A DNA stretch of 64,000 bases from Methylotuvimicrobium sp. KM2 (GCF_038051925.1 NZ_CP150634.1:3976300-4040299); one strand, 5' to 3'. Positions 25,400 to 35,338 are shown, counted from the stretch's first letter. Numbers and translations are program-made. The notes: generated by a model not told the origin, from the letters alone.

Positions 25400-26308
25400 G
25401 TGTCAAACATGGGCTATGGCTATTACCCTTTTACTTTGCAGTTAAGCAGTTTAAACCTGCAGCCTTCAGAGCGGGACATCGTGATCCAAAGTTTAGAAAC
25501 GAATGATCAGGATACGTTAACCGCACAAAGTGAATTGATTACTCATAAGCCGGAAGACTTCATTGTGCATGCACTGATTGATTATGACGATATCTCTTAC
25601 GATGAGCATGCCGATTTAATTTATGATTTGGCGGGGCAGGCGATAGAACATTTGAACGGTTATTTGTCTGAAGATGAGGTGAAAAATGTATTGAGTGGTA
25701 ATCGGCAGTTAATAGCGAAAGCCATTCATGCACAAATGGCCAATCATTATTGGGAAAAGGCAAGCAGTTATCAGGTCGAAGTCCGCAGTGGCTTTACCCC
25801 TTTAAAAAAATGCGCGTATACCATCAATGCCGGACAAGCCGCACATAATTACCGTGATACGGTGAGCGATAAAAATAAAATCAAACAGATGCTATTTGGC
25901 GGATTTAGCCGATGTTTATATCCGCTTCAGAAATTTGATTCCGATACCGAACGTCGTTTTGCCGTCATTCTGGAACGAGATGCTACAAAATGGTTTAAAC
26001 CGGCAAAAGGCCAATTCAAAATCTATTATCAAGATGGTGCTGAACACCCTGAATATGTGCCAGATTTTGTTGCGGAAACAGATGATTATGTATTAATGGT
26101 GGAAACCAAGGCGCAAAATGAACTGGACGATCCCAAAGTGCTTACTAAGGCCGATGCGGCTTTGAAGTGGTGTGAAAATGCCAGTCAGTACTTATTGGAA
26201 AACGGTGGAAAGGTATGGAAATATCTATTAATACCTCACGATCAGGTTAAAGAGAATTTTAAACTCGCTGATTACGTAATTCGTTTTGGTAAAAAAGTCG
26301 GATCGTGA
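25400..26308 (+). pseudogene. res: Type III restriction subunit Res, C-terminal nuclease part
   Basis: The 302-residue piece resumes Res at FTLQLSSLNLQPSERDIVIQ and carries the PD-(D/E)XK endonuclease core PEYVPDFVAETDDYVLMVET with KAQ following (about residues 214-236). A potential start (GTG 25400 or ATG 25409, the latter with AGGTG upstream) could let it be translated separately. Both broken ends keep a plausible version of the same junction (FNIF on the left, YYPF on the right). The rearrangement is therefore not a simple reversible insertion. Confidence 0.85.
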
Positions 26309-26392
26309 GTGGTAACTGAATAATATGGTAGTTAGTGTATCTACTAGATAAAAAGCTTCACCTAGCCCTTAAGAGTAGGATGTATTCGAAAT

Positions 26393-28204
26393 ATGCAAGG
26401 AAACATGACAGAGTTTTGGCAAGATCAAAATTTGCCTGCTAAACGGCCAGAAAAGTCGATATTAGATGAAATAAATGCTTGCCGTAAGCAAGCTTCAGAG
26501 CTGTATGACGTTACTGCCAAAAAGAAGCCTGCTGTAATTTTCTCCAATGATGGAACCGGTTTCGGTAAGAGTTATGGCGTTATTAATGCGTTCATAGAAG
26601 GCGTAAAAACAGACCTGTGTCAGGGGGAATCATTTAATAATCTGATTTTTATAACACCCCAAAAGTCACAAATTGATTTTTCCCCTGACCTTGTTACAAA
26701 AGCTCATCAAAAAGGAATCGAATTTGTTAGTTTCTTAGCTCGTGCGGATCTGATCAATTTGGAGTTTGAAAGTTGGGTGTCAGGTGTAGATGGTCGGAAG
26801 CAAGTTAACCGAGATAGATATCAAGATTGGTTCAGTCGTGGTGTAAAAGATAGAACTCTTAAACGTGATCTCATTTATCTTCGGGACGTCATAAGGGATA
26901 TCGACTCTACCAATCGAAGAATTAAGAATGAGAAAACTATCGCTGATGATAGTTTTAGTCTTCTTGATGATTTACAAGATCAATTAAATAATCAGCAATA
27001 CAGACTCGAAAAAGTACTTGATAATTTAGCGCTTGCCGCATTTAACCCGAATGATAAGGCGGTTTCTCTTCCAGAGATTATGTCGGCATCCAGCGGCGTC
27101 GATGAACTCAGGAAAGAAATCATTTGTCATTGTGTGCCTTTTGCAATGGCGATGGTTAAGCCATGTATTATGCTGGCAACCACGAACAAGTTCGATAAAA
27201 CGATCAAATTGCCGGTAAAAAACAAAAAAGGTCAGTTTTATTTTAAGCCTTTGCCGTTCGATTGCATTCTCGGAGGAAAGGTGTATTTGACTGAGAATGA
27301 TGCTGGTCGTTATGCACATCATGCTCATTCCGAGCAGCTACGTTTTTTGAAGAGTGAATTTTTCGCTTTAGATGAAGACATTTTCTTTAAAAAACAGAGC
27401 ATCTCTTTCACACTCATCATTGATGAAGAGCATGATGCTCATAAAATTTTTGCCGCATCGGCAAGTGTTCAGCTGATTACCTCTGATATACAGTTGGCGC
27501 ATGTATTTGCAGCCGTAAATCGGGTTTTTTTACAAATCGAAAACATAGAAAAAAATGAGATTGATGAAGCGCCTTTTTATCTAGAAAAACTAGAGTTTAT
27601 CAAGACTATAGAAGAAAAGTTATCGGAAAGTTGTGAATTATCACCTCATTTGGAACTGAGGACAATTTTAGGGGTATTTGCCGGTAATATAGATTTTGTT
27701 CAGATTAAGAGTGGGGATGTCGAGCAGGTTATTAATATAACCCGTAACGTTTTTAGTTTTACGCCAAAGCGTTACTTTAATGAGCAGGGACTCAAACGAG
27801 TTCGGATTAAGCCATCTTATGGATTAGGTGCGTGCCAGCTGTATTACACGACTTCCGAAGAGGATATAAATCCGTCTTTACACGATGTCTACCAAGTGAC
27901 AATGGCGGTTCTTTATGCTGCTGCCAAGATAAAACCTTCATCGGAGTTTTTGAAATCGCTTAAACAGGGTGGTGATAGTAGCCAAAATTACTTGCTGTTT
28001 AAGTTTATTCGCCGGGCAAGAAAGGTAGCGTCAGAAGTCGAGCATATGTTTGAGCGAGTGGATGACGAGAATCTCGAAATCAACCATTTCTTTACCTATT
28101 TTCAACCTAAAACGGTTTTTTCAATAGAACGACTGAAAGAGCTAGAGTTTCAAGATAGTAATTATTCACGCCCCTATCGTTCCCACGCTCCGGCGTGGGA
28201 ATGA
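26393..28204 (+). pseudogene. Truncated DEAD/DEAH helicase-like protein
   Basis: The 603-residue frame has a P-loop SNDGTGFGKSYGVINAF (about 49-65) and a DEAD-box-like LIIDEEHDAHKIFA (about 341-354), marking the first RecA-like domain of an SF2 enzyme. The second helicase domain is missing. From about residue 589 the frame runs into repeat sequence (the last residues, YRSHAPAWE, are REP-encoded). Removing the element at 28158-28498 would continue the frame into the P-loop ATPase remnant at 28499. I do not recognise the exact family. It follows res by 84 bases and belongs to the island. Confidence 0.7.
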
Positions 28205-28498
28205 AGACCGAGACGCTCTAGCGTCTCGTACCGCTGGGGCGGTACTCAGGCGTTCCCACGCAGAGCGTCACTGCCATTAAGTTAAGGTCCTTGGAGTTTT
28301 ACTCCCCTCTTTGAAAAAGAGTGGCTGGGGGAGATTTTTCCTCGTTCCCATCGCTCCAGCGTGGGAACGCATACCGATCTGGTTTCGACAGCCAAGGCAC
28401 GGATTCCCACGGAGGACCGTGGGAACCAGAAAAGGCTTAACTTAATGGCAGTGACGCAGAGCGTGGGAACGATAATTTCCGGGGGACTGAATAGTTAC
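28158..28498. mobile_element. GTAAYTATTC-ended element (copy 3) interrupting the helicase-ATPase frame
   Basis: It begins GTAATTATTCAC and ends CTGAATAGTTAC (11-base inverted ends, one mismatch), in the opposite orientation to 13329-13773 and lacking much of the middle. The flanks tcaagata and tgaagatg match at 6 of 8 positions, consistent with an aged 8-base target duplication. A 185-bp element is nested inside at 28269-28453. Confidence 0.7.
28269..28453. mobile_element. 185-bp MITE with 18-bp perfect terminal inverted repeats
   Basis: Both ends carry CACTGCCATTAAGTTAAG in inverse orientation. ACGCAGAGCGT is directly repeated on both sides (28258-28268 and 28454-28464). Outside these the sequence rejoins as an ordinary REP hairpin arm (gttcccacgc..gtgggaacg), so the element inserted into a REP. 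It contains two REP-like hairpins (28342-28372 and 28401-28428) and no gene. Confidence 0.85.
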
Positions 28499-28968
28499 TG
28501 AAGATGAGCTGTCCGTGGTTATTGGAAAAAACAACTGTGGAAAAACATCGCTTTTGCTTATTCTCGACAAATTTATTGAAGCAGATAGCGCCAAGAACAA
28601 TTTTTCCGTTGATGCCTTTAGTATTGCTTTAGGAAGAGCTAGAATCCAAAATTGAAAATGATGATGCTCTAGGTGATATTCCAACATTATTAGGGATTTC
28701 ACTCAAGCTATTCATTGAATACGGTGAGAATGACGATCTTTCGAATATTGGAAATAAAGTCATTATGGATCTGGATCCAGATAATAAGGTCGCGTTGTCC
28801 TTGCATTTGAATACTTATTGTCAGAAGAAAAGTTTGGGGCGCTAAAGAGAGATTACAAGGCGTACTCTGGTAAAAGATTAGCAGAGAAAAAGAAAGAAAA
28901 AGAAAGAAAAAGATATCTTTACTTTCCTTAAAGATCATCATTCAAGTTATTTTCAGATTCAGTTATAA
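28499..28968 (+). pseudogene. Frameshifted P-loop ATPase (OLD/AAA-type) remnant
   Basis: The remnant opens with EDELSVVIGKNNCGKTSLLL, a Walker A of the type found in OLD-family and related ABC-like ATPases of defence systems. Near 28637 a frameshift is needed to continue as EELESKIENDDALGDIPTLL and GISLKLFIEYGENDDLSNIG. A second near 28803 leads to FEYLLSEEKFGALKRDYKAY, and the lysine-rich tail may carry another. The rest of the gene is lost, and pilC begins 16 bases on. It is joined to the truncated helicase frame once the intervening repeat is removed. Confidence 0.75.
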
Positions 28969-28983
28969 CTCAGGTCTTTAGTT

Positions 28984-30204
28984 TTAACCCACTGCCGCGC
29001 CCATTTTAAAGATCGGCAGATACATCGCGACGATCAATCCCCCAACCAAGACACCCAGCACCGACATGATCAACGGCTCCATCAAACTACTGAGATTATC
29101 TACCAAATTATCGACCTCTTCTTCGTAAAAATCGGCAACCTTGCTCAGCATCGTATCTATCGAACCGGATTCCTCACCGATCGCGACCATTTGGATGACC
29201 ATGTGGGGGAACAAAACGGTCTGCTGCATGGCAAATTGCAGGCGTTGGCCGGTCGCGACGTCTTCGCGCATCTTCAATACAGCATCGGCATAAATAATGT
29301 TTCCGCAAGCCCCGGCAACCGATTCCAGCGCTTCGACTAACGGAACGCCGGCAGCGGACATTGTTGACAACGTTCTGGAGAAGCGTGCGATGGCCGATTT
29401 ATTCAAGATCAACCCGACAACCGGTATCTTCAATAAGGTTCTGTCAAGAAAATGATTGAACGGTCTTGAGCGTTTATGGAAATAACTAAACGTATAGACA
29501 GCCGCCACGATACTACCGACCATTATCCACCACCATTCCTGCATCCACTCAGAAAGACTGATAACCATCTTCGTAAAAGCGGGCAGATCGGCTCCGAAGC
29601 TCTGAAACAACTCTTCGAACACCGGCACGACGAAAATCAGCAAAATGGCAGTAACGACAAACGCGACAACTAGCACCGCAATCGGATAGGTCAGCGCTTT
29701 TTTAATTTTTTTCTTGAGCGATTCGGTTTTTTCTTTATAGGTCGCAATTTTATCGAGCAATGTCTCAAGCACCCCGGCCTGTTCGCCAGATTCGACCAGA
29801 TTACAAAAAAGCTCATCAAAATAAACAGGTCTTCTTTTCAGCGCTTCGGCCAAGGTATCGCCGCCTTCGATATCTGACTTGATGTCTAGCAACATCTTTT
29901 GCATACTCGGGTTTTCATGCCCTCTCCCGATGATATCGAACGATTGCACCAACGGCACACCCGCTTCAAGCATGGTCGCGAGTTGCCGGCTGAAAATAGC
30001 GATATCGCCCGGCGTAATGGCTTTGACACGCGCGCCGAACAAGGGCTTGGGTTTTTTCTTGACACTAATGACGCGCACACCCATCTTGCGCAATTCGCTC
30101 CGCGCAACGGTTTCGGATTTCGCGGCGATTTCCCCCTTGGTGCGCTTCCCGCTTTTGTCTTTGCCATCCCAGATGAAATCAATTTGTTCGACTTGTTCAG
30201 ACAT
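28984..30204 (-). CDS. pilC: Type IV pilus inner-membrane platform protein PilC
   Basis: The 406-residue GspF/PilC-family protein has two copies of the T2SSF domain (about 70-193 and 273-395), each with the GVPL..AL pattern (GVPLVQSFDIIGRG and GVPLVEALESVAGA) and GEQAGVLE / GEESGSIDTM motifs. Transmembrane helices lie around 175-195, 220-245 and 375-397. It anchors the pilus assembly ATPase in the inner membrane. It is 2 bases downstream of pilB and coupled to it. pilD, normally next in line, is displaced by the island. Confidence 0.97.
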   Translation of the reverse strand: MSEQVEQIDFIWDGKDKSGKRTKGEIAAKSETVARSELRKMGVRVISVKKKPKPLFGARVKAITPGDIAIFSRQLATMLEAGVPLVQSFDIIGRGHENPSMQKMLLDIKSDIEGGDTLAEALKRRPVYFDELFCNLVESGEQAGVLETLLDKIATYKEKTESLKKKIKKALTYPIAVLVVAFVVTAILLIFVVPVFEELFQSFGADLPAFTKMVISLSEWMQEWWWIMVGSIVAAVYTFSYFHKRSRPFNHFLDRTLLKIPVVGLILNKSAIARFSRTLSTMSAAGVPLVEALESVAGACGNIIYADAVLKMREDVATGQRLQFAMQQTVLFPHMVIQMVAIGEESGSIDTMLSKVADFYEEEVDNLVDNLSSLMEPLIMSVLGVLVGGLIVAMYLPIFKMGAAVG

Positions 30205-30206
30205 AA

Positions 30207-31952
30207 TTACTCCTTAGTGACCCGGTCGATTTCTTCCAGGCTAGTGATGCCTTGACTGACTTTCTCAAGACCCGACGCGCGCAGGTCGTTGATGCCTTCG
30301 GCTTTGGCTTGTGCGGCCAATTGCATGGTATTGCCGCCTTCCAAAATCAGTTTCCGCATATTTTCGCTGATCGGCATAACCTGATAAATACCGACACGGC
30401 CTTTGAAGCCGCTAGTGCAATGTTCGCAACCGTTAGGATTGGCCGTAAAAATTTTCAATTTTCCTACATGTTCTTCCTTAAAACCGGCCGAAATCAACAC
30501 CGAATCCGGTAAATCGGATTTTACCTTACAATATTCGCATAAACGTCTTGCGAGGCGTTGAGCCATGATCAAATGCACCGCCGAAACGATGTTAAACGGC
30601 GGCACGCCCATTTGCACGAGTCGATTTAACGTTTGCGGCGCATCGTTAGTGTGCAGCGTGGATAATACCAAATGGCCAGTTTGAGCGGCCTTGACGGCAA
30701 TTTCGGCGGTTTCCAAATCCCGTATCTCACCGACCATGATGATATCCGGATCTTGTCGCAGAAAAGCCCGCAAGGCACCGGCAAAGGTCAACCCGGCTTT
30801 CGGATTCATATTGACCTGATTGATACCCGGCACCGTAATTTCAACCGGATCTTCGGCGGTCGATATATTCCGTTCGACGCTATTGAGCAAATTCAAGCCC
30901 GTGTAAAGGGTAACGGTTTTACCGCTACCGGTAGGGCCAGTTACCAAAACCATGCCGTAAGGCCTGTTGATCGCCTCAAGGAATCGTTGTTGTTGAATGG
31001 GTTCAAAGCCGAGTTTTTCGATGCCGATTTGCGCGCTGGTCGGATCGAGAATACGCAGTACGACTTTTTCGCCGAACAATGTCGGACAACTATTGACCCG
31101 AAAGTCGATTGCCCGATTTTTCGACAGCGCCATCTTAATCCGCCCGTCCTGAGGCACGCGCCGCTCGGCGATATCCATTTTAGCCATGACCTTGATACGG
31201 GAAATAATCCGGCCTGCAATATTGGGAGGCGGACTTGCCACTTCATAGAGCATACCATCCGCCCGAAAGCGGATTCGGAAACTTTTTTCATAAGGCTCAA
31301 GATGAATGTCCGAAACCCCTTTTTTAATCGAATCGAGTAAAATTTTATTGACGAAACGAACAATAGGCGCATCGTCCACATCGCTCGCAGCCTCGTCTTC
31401 AGTCGACTCGTGATCGCCGCCGGTAATTTCCAAATTCTCCAGGTCGGCATCCAGCAAATCGGTCATCGTGGTATCGGCAGCTTCCAACGATGTCTCGATA
31501 GCCTTAGACAATTTATCTTCTTCGACCAGAATCGTGTCGATATTCAGGCGCGTATGGAACTTTATCTCGTCCTGAGCTTGAAAATTGCCGGGGTCGGAAA
31601 CCGCCAAAAACAACCGGTTTCCACGCTTAAGCAACGGTAAAGCATGATGCTTTCTAATCAGTTTTTCGCTGACTAGATTGATAGGTAAGCTACGAATATC
31701 GAGCGCGTCGAGATCAAGCTGCGGAATACCGAACTCTTTGGAAGCTTTCGCAGTCACGGATTTGCTATCCACTAACTTGTTAGTCACTAAATAACTAATC
31801 AGCGGTAATTTAGCTTTCTTCGCTGCCTGCATATGCAACTGCATATCCGCTTCGGTAATCAGGCCGGCTTGTACCAAACATTTCGGTAGCCCGCCGATCG
31901 GCAGGTCGATTAAATCTGTTACCATATATGAGGTTTGAGGTTTGAGGTTCAA
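30207..31952 (-). CDS. pilB: Type IV pilus extension ATPase PilB
   Basis: The 581-residue hexameric ATPase powers pilus extension. It has an N-terminal MshEN-like domain (about 20-170), Walker A VTGPTGSGKTVTLYTGL (about 330-346), the Asp box AEDPVEITVPG, Walker B RQDPDIIMVGEIRDLETA (about 408) and a zinc-binding tetracysteine (CEYC..CEHC, about 487-525). The first residues, MNLKPQTSYMVTDLIDLPIG, allow a second start at Met10. It forms an operon with pilC. Confidence 0.97.
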   Translation of the reverse strand: MNLKPQTSYMVTDLIDLPIGGLPKCLVQAGLITEADMQLHMQAAKKAKLPLISYLVTNKLVDSKSVTAKASKEFGIPQLDLDALDIRSLPINLVSEKLIRKHHALPLLKRGNRLFLAVSDPGNFQAQDEIKFHTRLNIDTILVEEDKLSKAIETSLEAADTTMTDLLDADLENLEITGGDHESTEDEAASDVDDAPIVRFVNKILLDSIKKGVSDIHLEPYEKSFRIRFRADGMLYEVASPPPNIAGRIISRIKVMAKMDIAERRVPQDGRIKMALSKNRAIDFRVNSCPTLFGEKVVLRILDPTSAQIGIEKLGFEPIQQQRFLEAINRPYGMVLVTGPTGSGKTVTLYTGLNLLNSVERNISTAEDPVEITVPGINQVNMNPKAGLTFAGALRAFLRQDPDIIMVGEIRDLETAEIAVKAAQTGHLVLSTLHTNDAPQTLNRLVQMGVPPFNIVSAVHLIMAQRLARRLCEYCKVKSDLPDSVLISAGFKEEHVGKLKIFTANPNGCEHCTSGFKGRVGIYQVMPISENMRKLILEGGNTMQLAAQAKAEGINDLRASGLEKVSQGITSLEEIDRVTKE

Positions 31953-31982
31953 GCTTTAAGGTTCAATGCTTAAGGTTCAAGA
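31929..31982. repeat. Short direct repeats (aggtttg / aggttcaa)
   Basis: gaggtttgaggtttgaggtt is followed by caagctttaaggttcaatgc and ttaaggttcaag in the 80-base gap upstream of pilB, with an inverse acttgaacc at about 32016. This is slippage-prone simple sequence with no clear function. Confidence 0.6.
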
Positions 31983-32033
31983 TATAAGTTCCACCTTGCT
32001 CATTTCTCCTTGCCACTTGAACCTTGCCCCTTA

Positions 32034-34844
32034 TTAAAGTGCCTTTATCTTTATCAATTGCGCTTCCAAATTGTTAAGTGTAGATCGTAAATCGATGAGT
32101 TTCTGCTTTTCTTTTTCGACTACCTCGGCCGGTGCTTTATCGGTAAAGGACGGATTATTAAGCTTGCCTTCGATCCGCGGCAATTCTTTGCTGATGCGTT
32201 GAATTTCCTTGTTCAACCGGGCCGATTCGGCTTCTTTGTCGATCAATCCCGCCATCGGTATCAAAATTTTCATATCGCCGACCAAGGCAATTGCCGACTC
32301 GGGCTCGGCATCATCTTGGGTTAGCCATTCAATTTTTTCCAATCGCCCCAACTTTTCCAAATAGCCTCGATTATTCTCGACAAAATTACGGTCCTGACCT
32401 GAGCCGTTTTGCAACAATACCGGCAAAGGTTTTCCCGGAGCAATATTCATTTCGCCGCGAATTCTGCGCACACCTAGAATAAAGCTCATGATCCAATCGA
32501 TTTCATGCACGGCGGCCTCATCGATTTGCTCAGCATCGGATTCCGGATATGGCTGAAGCATGATGGTCGCCTCATGAACACCGGTCAACGGAGCAACGCG
32601 CTGCCAAATTTCCTCGGTGATAAAAGGCATTAGCGGATGAGCCAACCGCAAAATTTGCTCCAAAACGGTCAATAACGTTTTACGCGTTCCTCGTTGCTGA
32701 GCTTCGCTGCCGGATTGCAACGATATTTTGGCCAATTCCAAATACCAGTCGCAATATTCGTTCCAAGTAAATTCGTAGATCGCTTGAGCCGTCAAGTCGA
32801 AACGATAAGTCTCGATGTCGCGGCGAATCGTTGCGGTCACTTCATGCAAACGGGAGCTTATCCAGCGATCCGCCAGACTATATTCACAATCGGCATCGCC
32901 TAGGCCGCTATCGTGCCCTTCGGTATTCATCAGCACGAAGCGCGCGGCATTCCACAGTTTATTACAGAAATTACGATAACCTTCCGTACGCGCCAAATCG
33001 AAACGAATATCGCGGCCGGTCGACGCCAATGACGCGAACGTGAAGCGCAACGCATCGGTACCGAACGAAGGTATGCCGTCGGGAAAATGTTTACGCGTGG
33101 CGGCTTCGATTTTCTTAGCCAAATGCGGCTGCATCATGCCGGAGATGCGTTTTTGCACCAACGATTCCAGGTCGATACCGTCGATCAAGTCGATCGGATC
33201 GAGCACATTACCTTTTGACTTGGACATTTTCTGCCCTTCGGCATCGCGGATCAAACCGTGTATGTAGACTTCCTTAAACGGCACCTGGCCCCGGAATTTC
33301 AGGCCCATCATAATCATCCGTGCGACCCAGAAGAAAATAATATCGAAACCGGTCACCAGTACGCTGGTCGGATAGTGTTTGGCCAATTCCGGCGTGTTCT
33401 CCGGCCAACCTAAGGTCGAAAAAGGCCACAGCGCCGATGAAAACCAGGTGTCGAGAACGTCGTCATCCTGTCGTAGCGGATAGTCGTCGTCGAGCTTATG
33501 CACCGCGCGGACTTCTTGTTCGGAACGGCCGACATAGACATTACCTTCGTCGTCGTACCATGCAGGAATTCTATGCCCCCACCAGATTTGCCGAGAAATA
33601 CACCAATCCTGGATATTGCGCATCCACTCGAAATAGGTATTTTTCCAGTTGTCCGGCACGAATTTTATCGTACCGTTTTCGACCGCTTCGATAGCCGGCT
33701 CCGCCAAAGGCGCGACTTTGACATACCATTGATCGGTCAAGAACGGCTCGATCACGCTGCCGGAGCGGTCGCCGCGCGGTACCATCAATTTATGGTCTTC
33801 GATTTTTTCGAGCAAGCCCTGAGCTTCGAGGTCGGCAACCACCTGTTTCCGCGCGTCGAAACGGTCAAGCCCAAAATATTGATGCGGTATTAGTTGATCC
33901 GGATCGTCCTTGTTATCTCTGATTTGCGCATCGACCGTGAATATATTGATCAGCCCGCCATGCGGCAATGCCTGTATGACGCTTTGATCGCGGTGTCGCA
34001 GCCAGACTTCGTAATCGTTAAAATCATGGGCCGGCGTGATTTTGACGCAACCGGTACCGAACTCAGGATCGACGTATTCGTCGGCGATGATCGGAATGCG
34101 CCGCCCGGTCAAAGGCAGTTCGACAAACTCGCCGAGCAAATGCTTATAGCGCTCGTCATTCGGATGAATCGCAACCGCGGCGTCGCCGAGCAGGGTTTCC
34201 GGGCGTGTTGTCGCGACAACGAGATGACCGGTACCGTTGGTCAGCGGATAACGCATATGCCATAACGAACCGTTTTCCTCCTCGGACAACACTTCCAAAT
34301 CGGATACGGCTGTATGTAGCACCGGGTCCCAATTGACCAAGCGCTTACCTCGATAAATCAAACCTTCTTCATAGAGCCGGATAAATACCTCGCGAACGGC
34401 GTCCGACATGCCCTCGTCCATCGTAAAGCGCTCCCTCGACCAATCCAGTGACGAGCCCATTCGGCGCAACTGGCGCATGATCGTCCCGCCGGACTCTTCT
34501 TTCCATTCCCAGATTTTCTCAATGAAGGCCTCTCGCCCGAAATCATGGCGCGTCTTGCCGTCGGCTTCGACCAGACGCTCGACGACCATTTGCGTCGCGA
34601 TGCCGGCATGATCCGTTCCGGGTTGCCACAGCGTGCTACAACCTTTCATTCGATGATAACGCGTCAACGCATCCATGATCGTGTCTTGAAATGCATGGCC
34701 CATATGCAAGCTACCGGTGACATTCGGCGGAGGAATCATGATGCAATAAGATTCGCCATCCTGCCGCGGCGCAAAATAATTATTTTCTTCCCAAGCCTGA
34801 TACCAGCGTTGTTCGATTGAATGAGGGTCGTAAGTCTTGTCCAT
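32034..34844 (-). CDS. valS: Valyl-tRNA synthetase
   Basis: The class I aminoacyl-tRNA synthetase of 936 residues charges tRNA-Val. It shows the HIGH-type motif PPNVTGSLHMGHA (about 41-53), the KMSKS loop GQKMSKSKGNVLDP (about 543), CP1 editing-domain text (TTRPETLLGD and GTGCVKITPAHDFND) and a C-terminal coiled coil (about 870-936). The start at MDKTYDPHSIEQ matches the family. An upstream ATG at 34910, overlapping the holC stop as TAATG, would add 22 residues and is less likely. The holC-valS order is conserved. Confidence 0.97.
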   Translation of the reverse strand: MDKTYDPHSIEQRWYQAWEENNYFAPRQDGESYCIMIPPPNVTGSLHMGHAFQDTIMDALTRYHRMKGCSTLWQPGTDHAGIATQMVVERLVEADGKTRHDFGREAFIEKIWEWKEESGGTIMRQLRRMGSSLDWSRERFTMDEGMSDAVREVFIRLYEEGLIYRGKRLVNWDPVLHTAVSDLEVLSEEENGSLWHMRYPLTNGTGHLVVATTRPETLLGDAAVAIHPNDERYKHLLGEFVELPLTGRRIPIIADEYVDPEFGTGCVKITPAHDFNDYEVWLRHRDQSVIQALPHGGLINIFTVDAQIRDNKDDPDQLIPHQYFGLDRFDARKQVVADLEAQGLLEKIEDHKLMVPRGDRSGSVIEPFLTDQWYVKVAPLAEPAIEAVENGTIKFVPDNWKNTYFEWMRNIQDWCISRQIWWGHRIPAWYDDEGNVYVGRSEQEVRAVHKLDDDYPLRQDDDVLDTWFSSALWPFSTLGWPENTPELAKHYPTSVLVTGFDIIFFWVARMIMMGLKFRGQVPFKEVYIHGLIRDAEGQKMSKSKGNVLDPIDLIDGIDLESLVQKRISGMMQPHLAKKIEAATRKHFPDGIPSFGTDALRFTFASLASTGRDIRFDLARTEGYRNFCNKLWNAARFVLMNTEGHDSGLGDADCEYSLADRWISSRLHEVTATIRRDIETYRFDLTAQAIYEFTWNEYCDWYLELAKISLQSGSEAQQRGTRKTLLTVLEQILRLAHPLMPFITEEIWQRVAPLTGVHEATIMLQPYPESDAEQIDEAAVHEIDWIMSFILGVRRIRGEMNIAPGKPLPVLLQNGSGQDRNFVENNRGYLEKLGRLEKIEWLTQDDAEPESAIALVGDMKILIPMAGLIDKEAESARLNKEIQRISKELPRIEGKLNNPSFTDKAPAEVVEKEKQKLIDLRSTLNNLEAQLIKIKAL

Positions 34845-34909
34845 GTTTATGCGTTGTTTGTATTTAGAGAAATCGGTAGAAGTTGGCTTGGAAACCGAAG
34901 CCCGGCGCA

Positions 34910-35338
34910 TTACATTTTATGCGTGACGACGGATAGCCCGGCTTGGCGATATTGTTGATAGCGTATTCGACCGGGGCCTTTGCTTTCTTCGCTATCGTCC
35001 AATATTTCGAGGATACGTTCGCTATTCATCCAATTATCCGGAATGCGTGTCGACAGATTAATGACTATATCGCGCCAATCGTCAGACACGCCATCATGTC
35101 CGATCAGAACGGCATGGGCCCTATCGGGCGCCATGCCGCTGTATAATTGATGCGGTACAAAGCTTCCGGGTCTGAATGTCCAAAGTAGGTCGTCAAGCAT
35201 CGCGCTTTGCTGGGGGCCTTCGGTCAATAGGTAGCATAGCCGTCCGCTACGATAGGCTTTTTCGGTCAGTTTACAAGCGAATAAGTGCCTATCGCGTTCG
35301 GACCGGGATGCCAAGATATAAAAACCGATATCGGGCAT
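34910..35338 (-). CDS. holC: DNA polymerase III chi subunit
   Basis: The 142-residue HolC-family protein has the typical N terminus DIGFYILASRSERDRHLFAC, the conserved LLWTFRPGSFVPHQ (about 51-64) and an SDDWRDIVINLSTRIPDNW segment. Chi links the clamp loader to single-stranded DNA-binding protein. It directly abuts pepA upstream and valS downstream, the standard pepA-holC-valS order. Confidence 0.95.
   Translation of the reverse strand: MPDIGFYILASRSERDRHLFACKLTEKAYRSGRLCYLLTEGPQQSAMLDDLLWTFRPGSFVPHQLYSGMAPDRAHAVLIGHDGVSDDWRDIVINLSTRIPDNWMNSERILEILDDSEESKGPGRIRYQQYRQAGLSVVTHKM

Noticed and set aside
28158..28968. Gabija or other named helicase-plus-OLD system
   Set aside because: The upstream helicase is not visibly UvrD-like and the ATPase is a short remnant with no nuclease domain, so naming a system would overreach.
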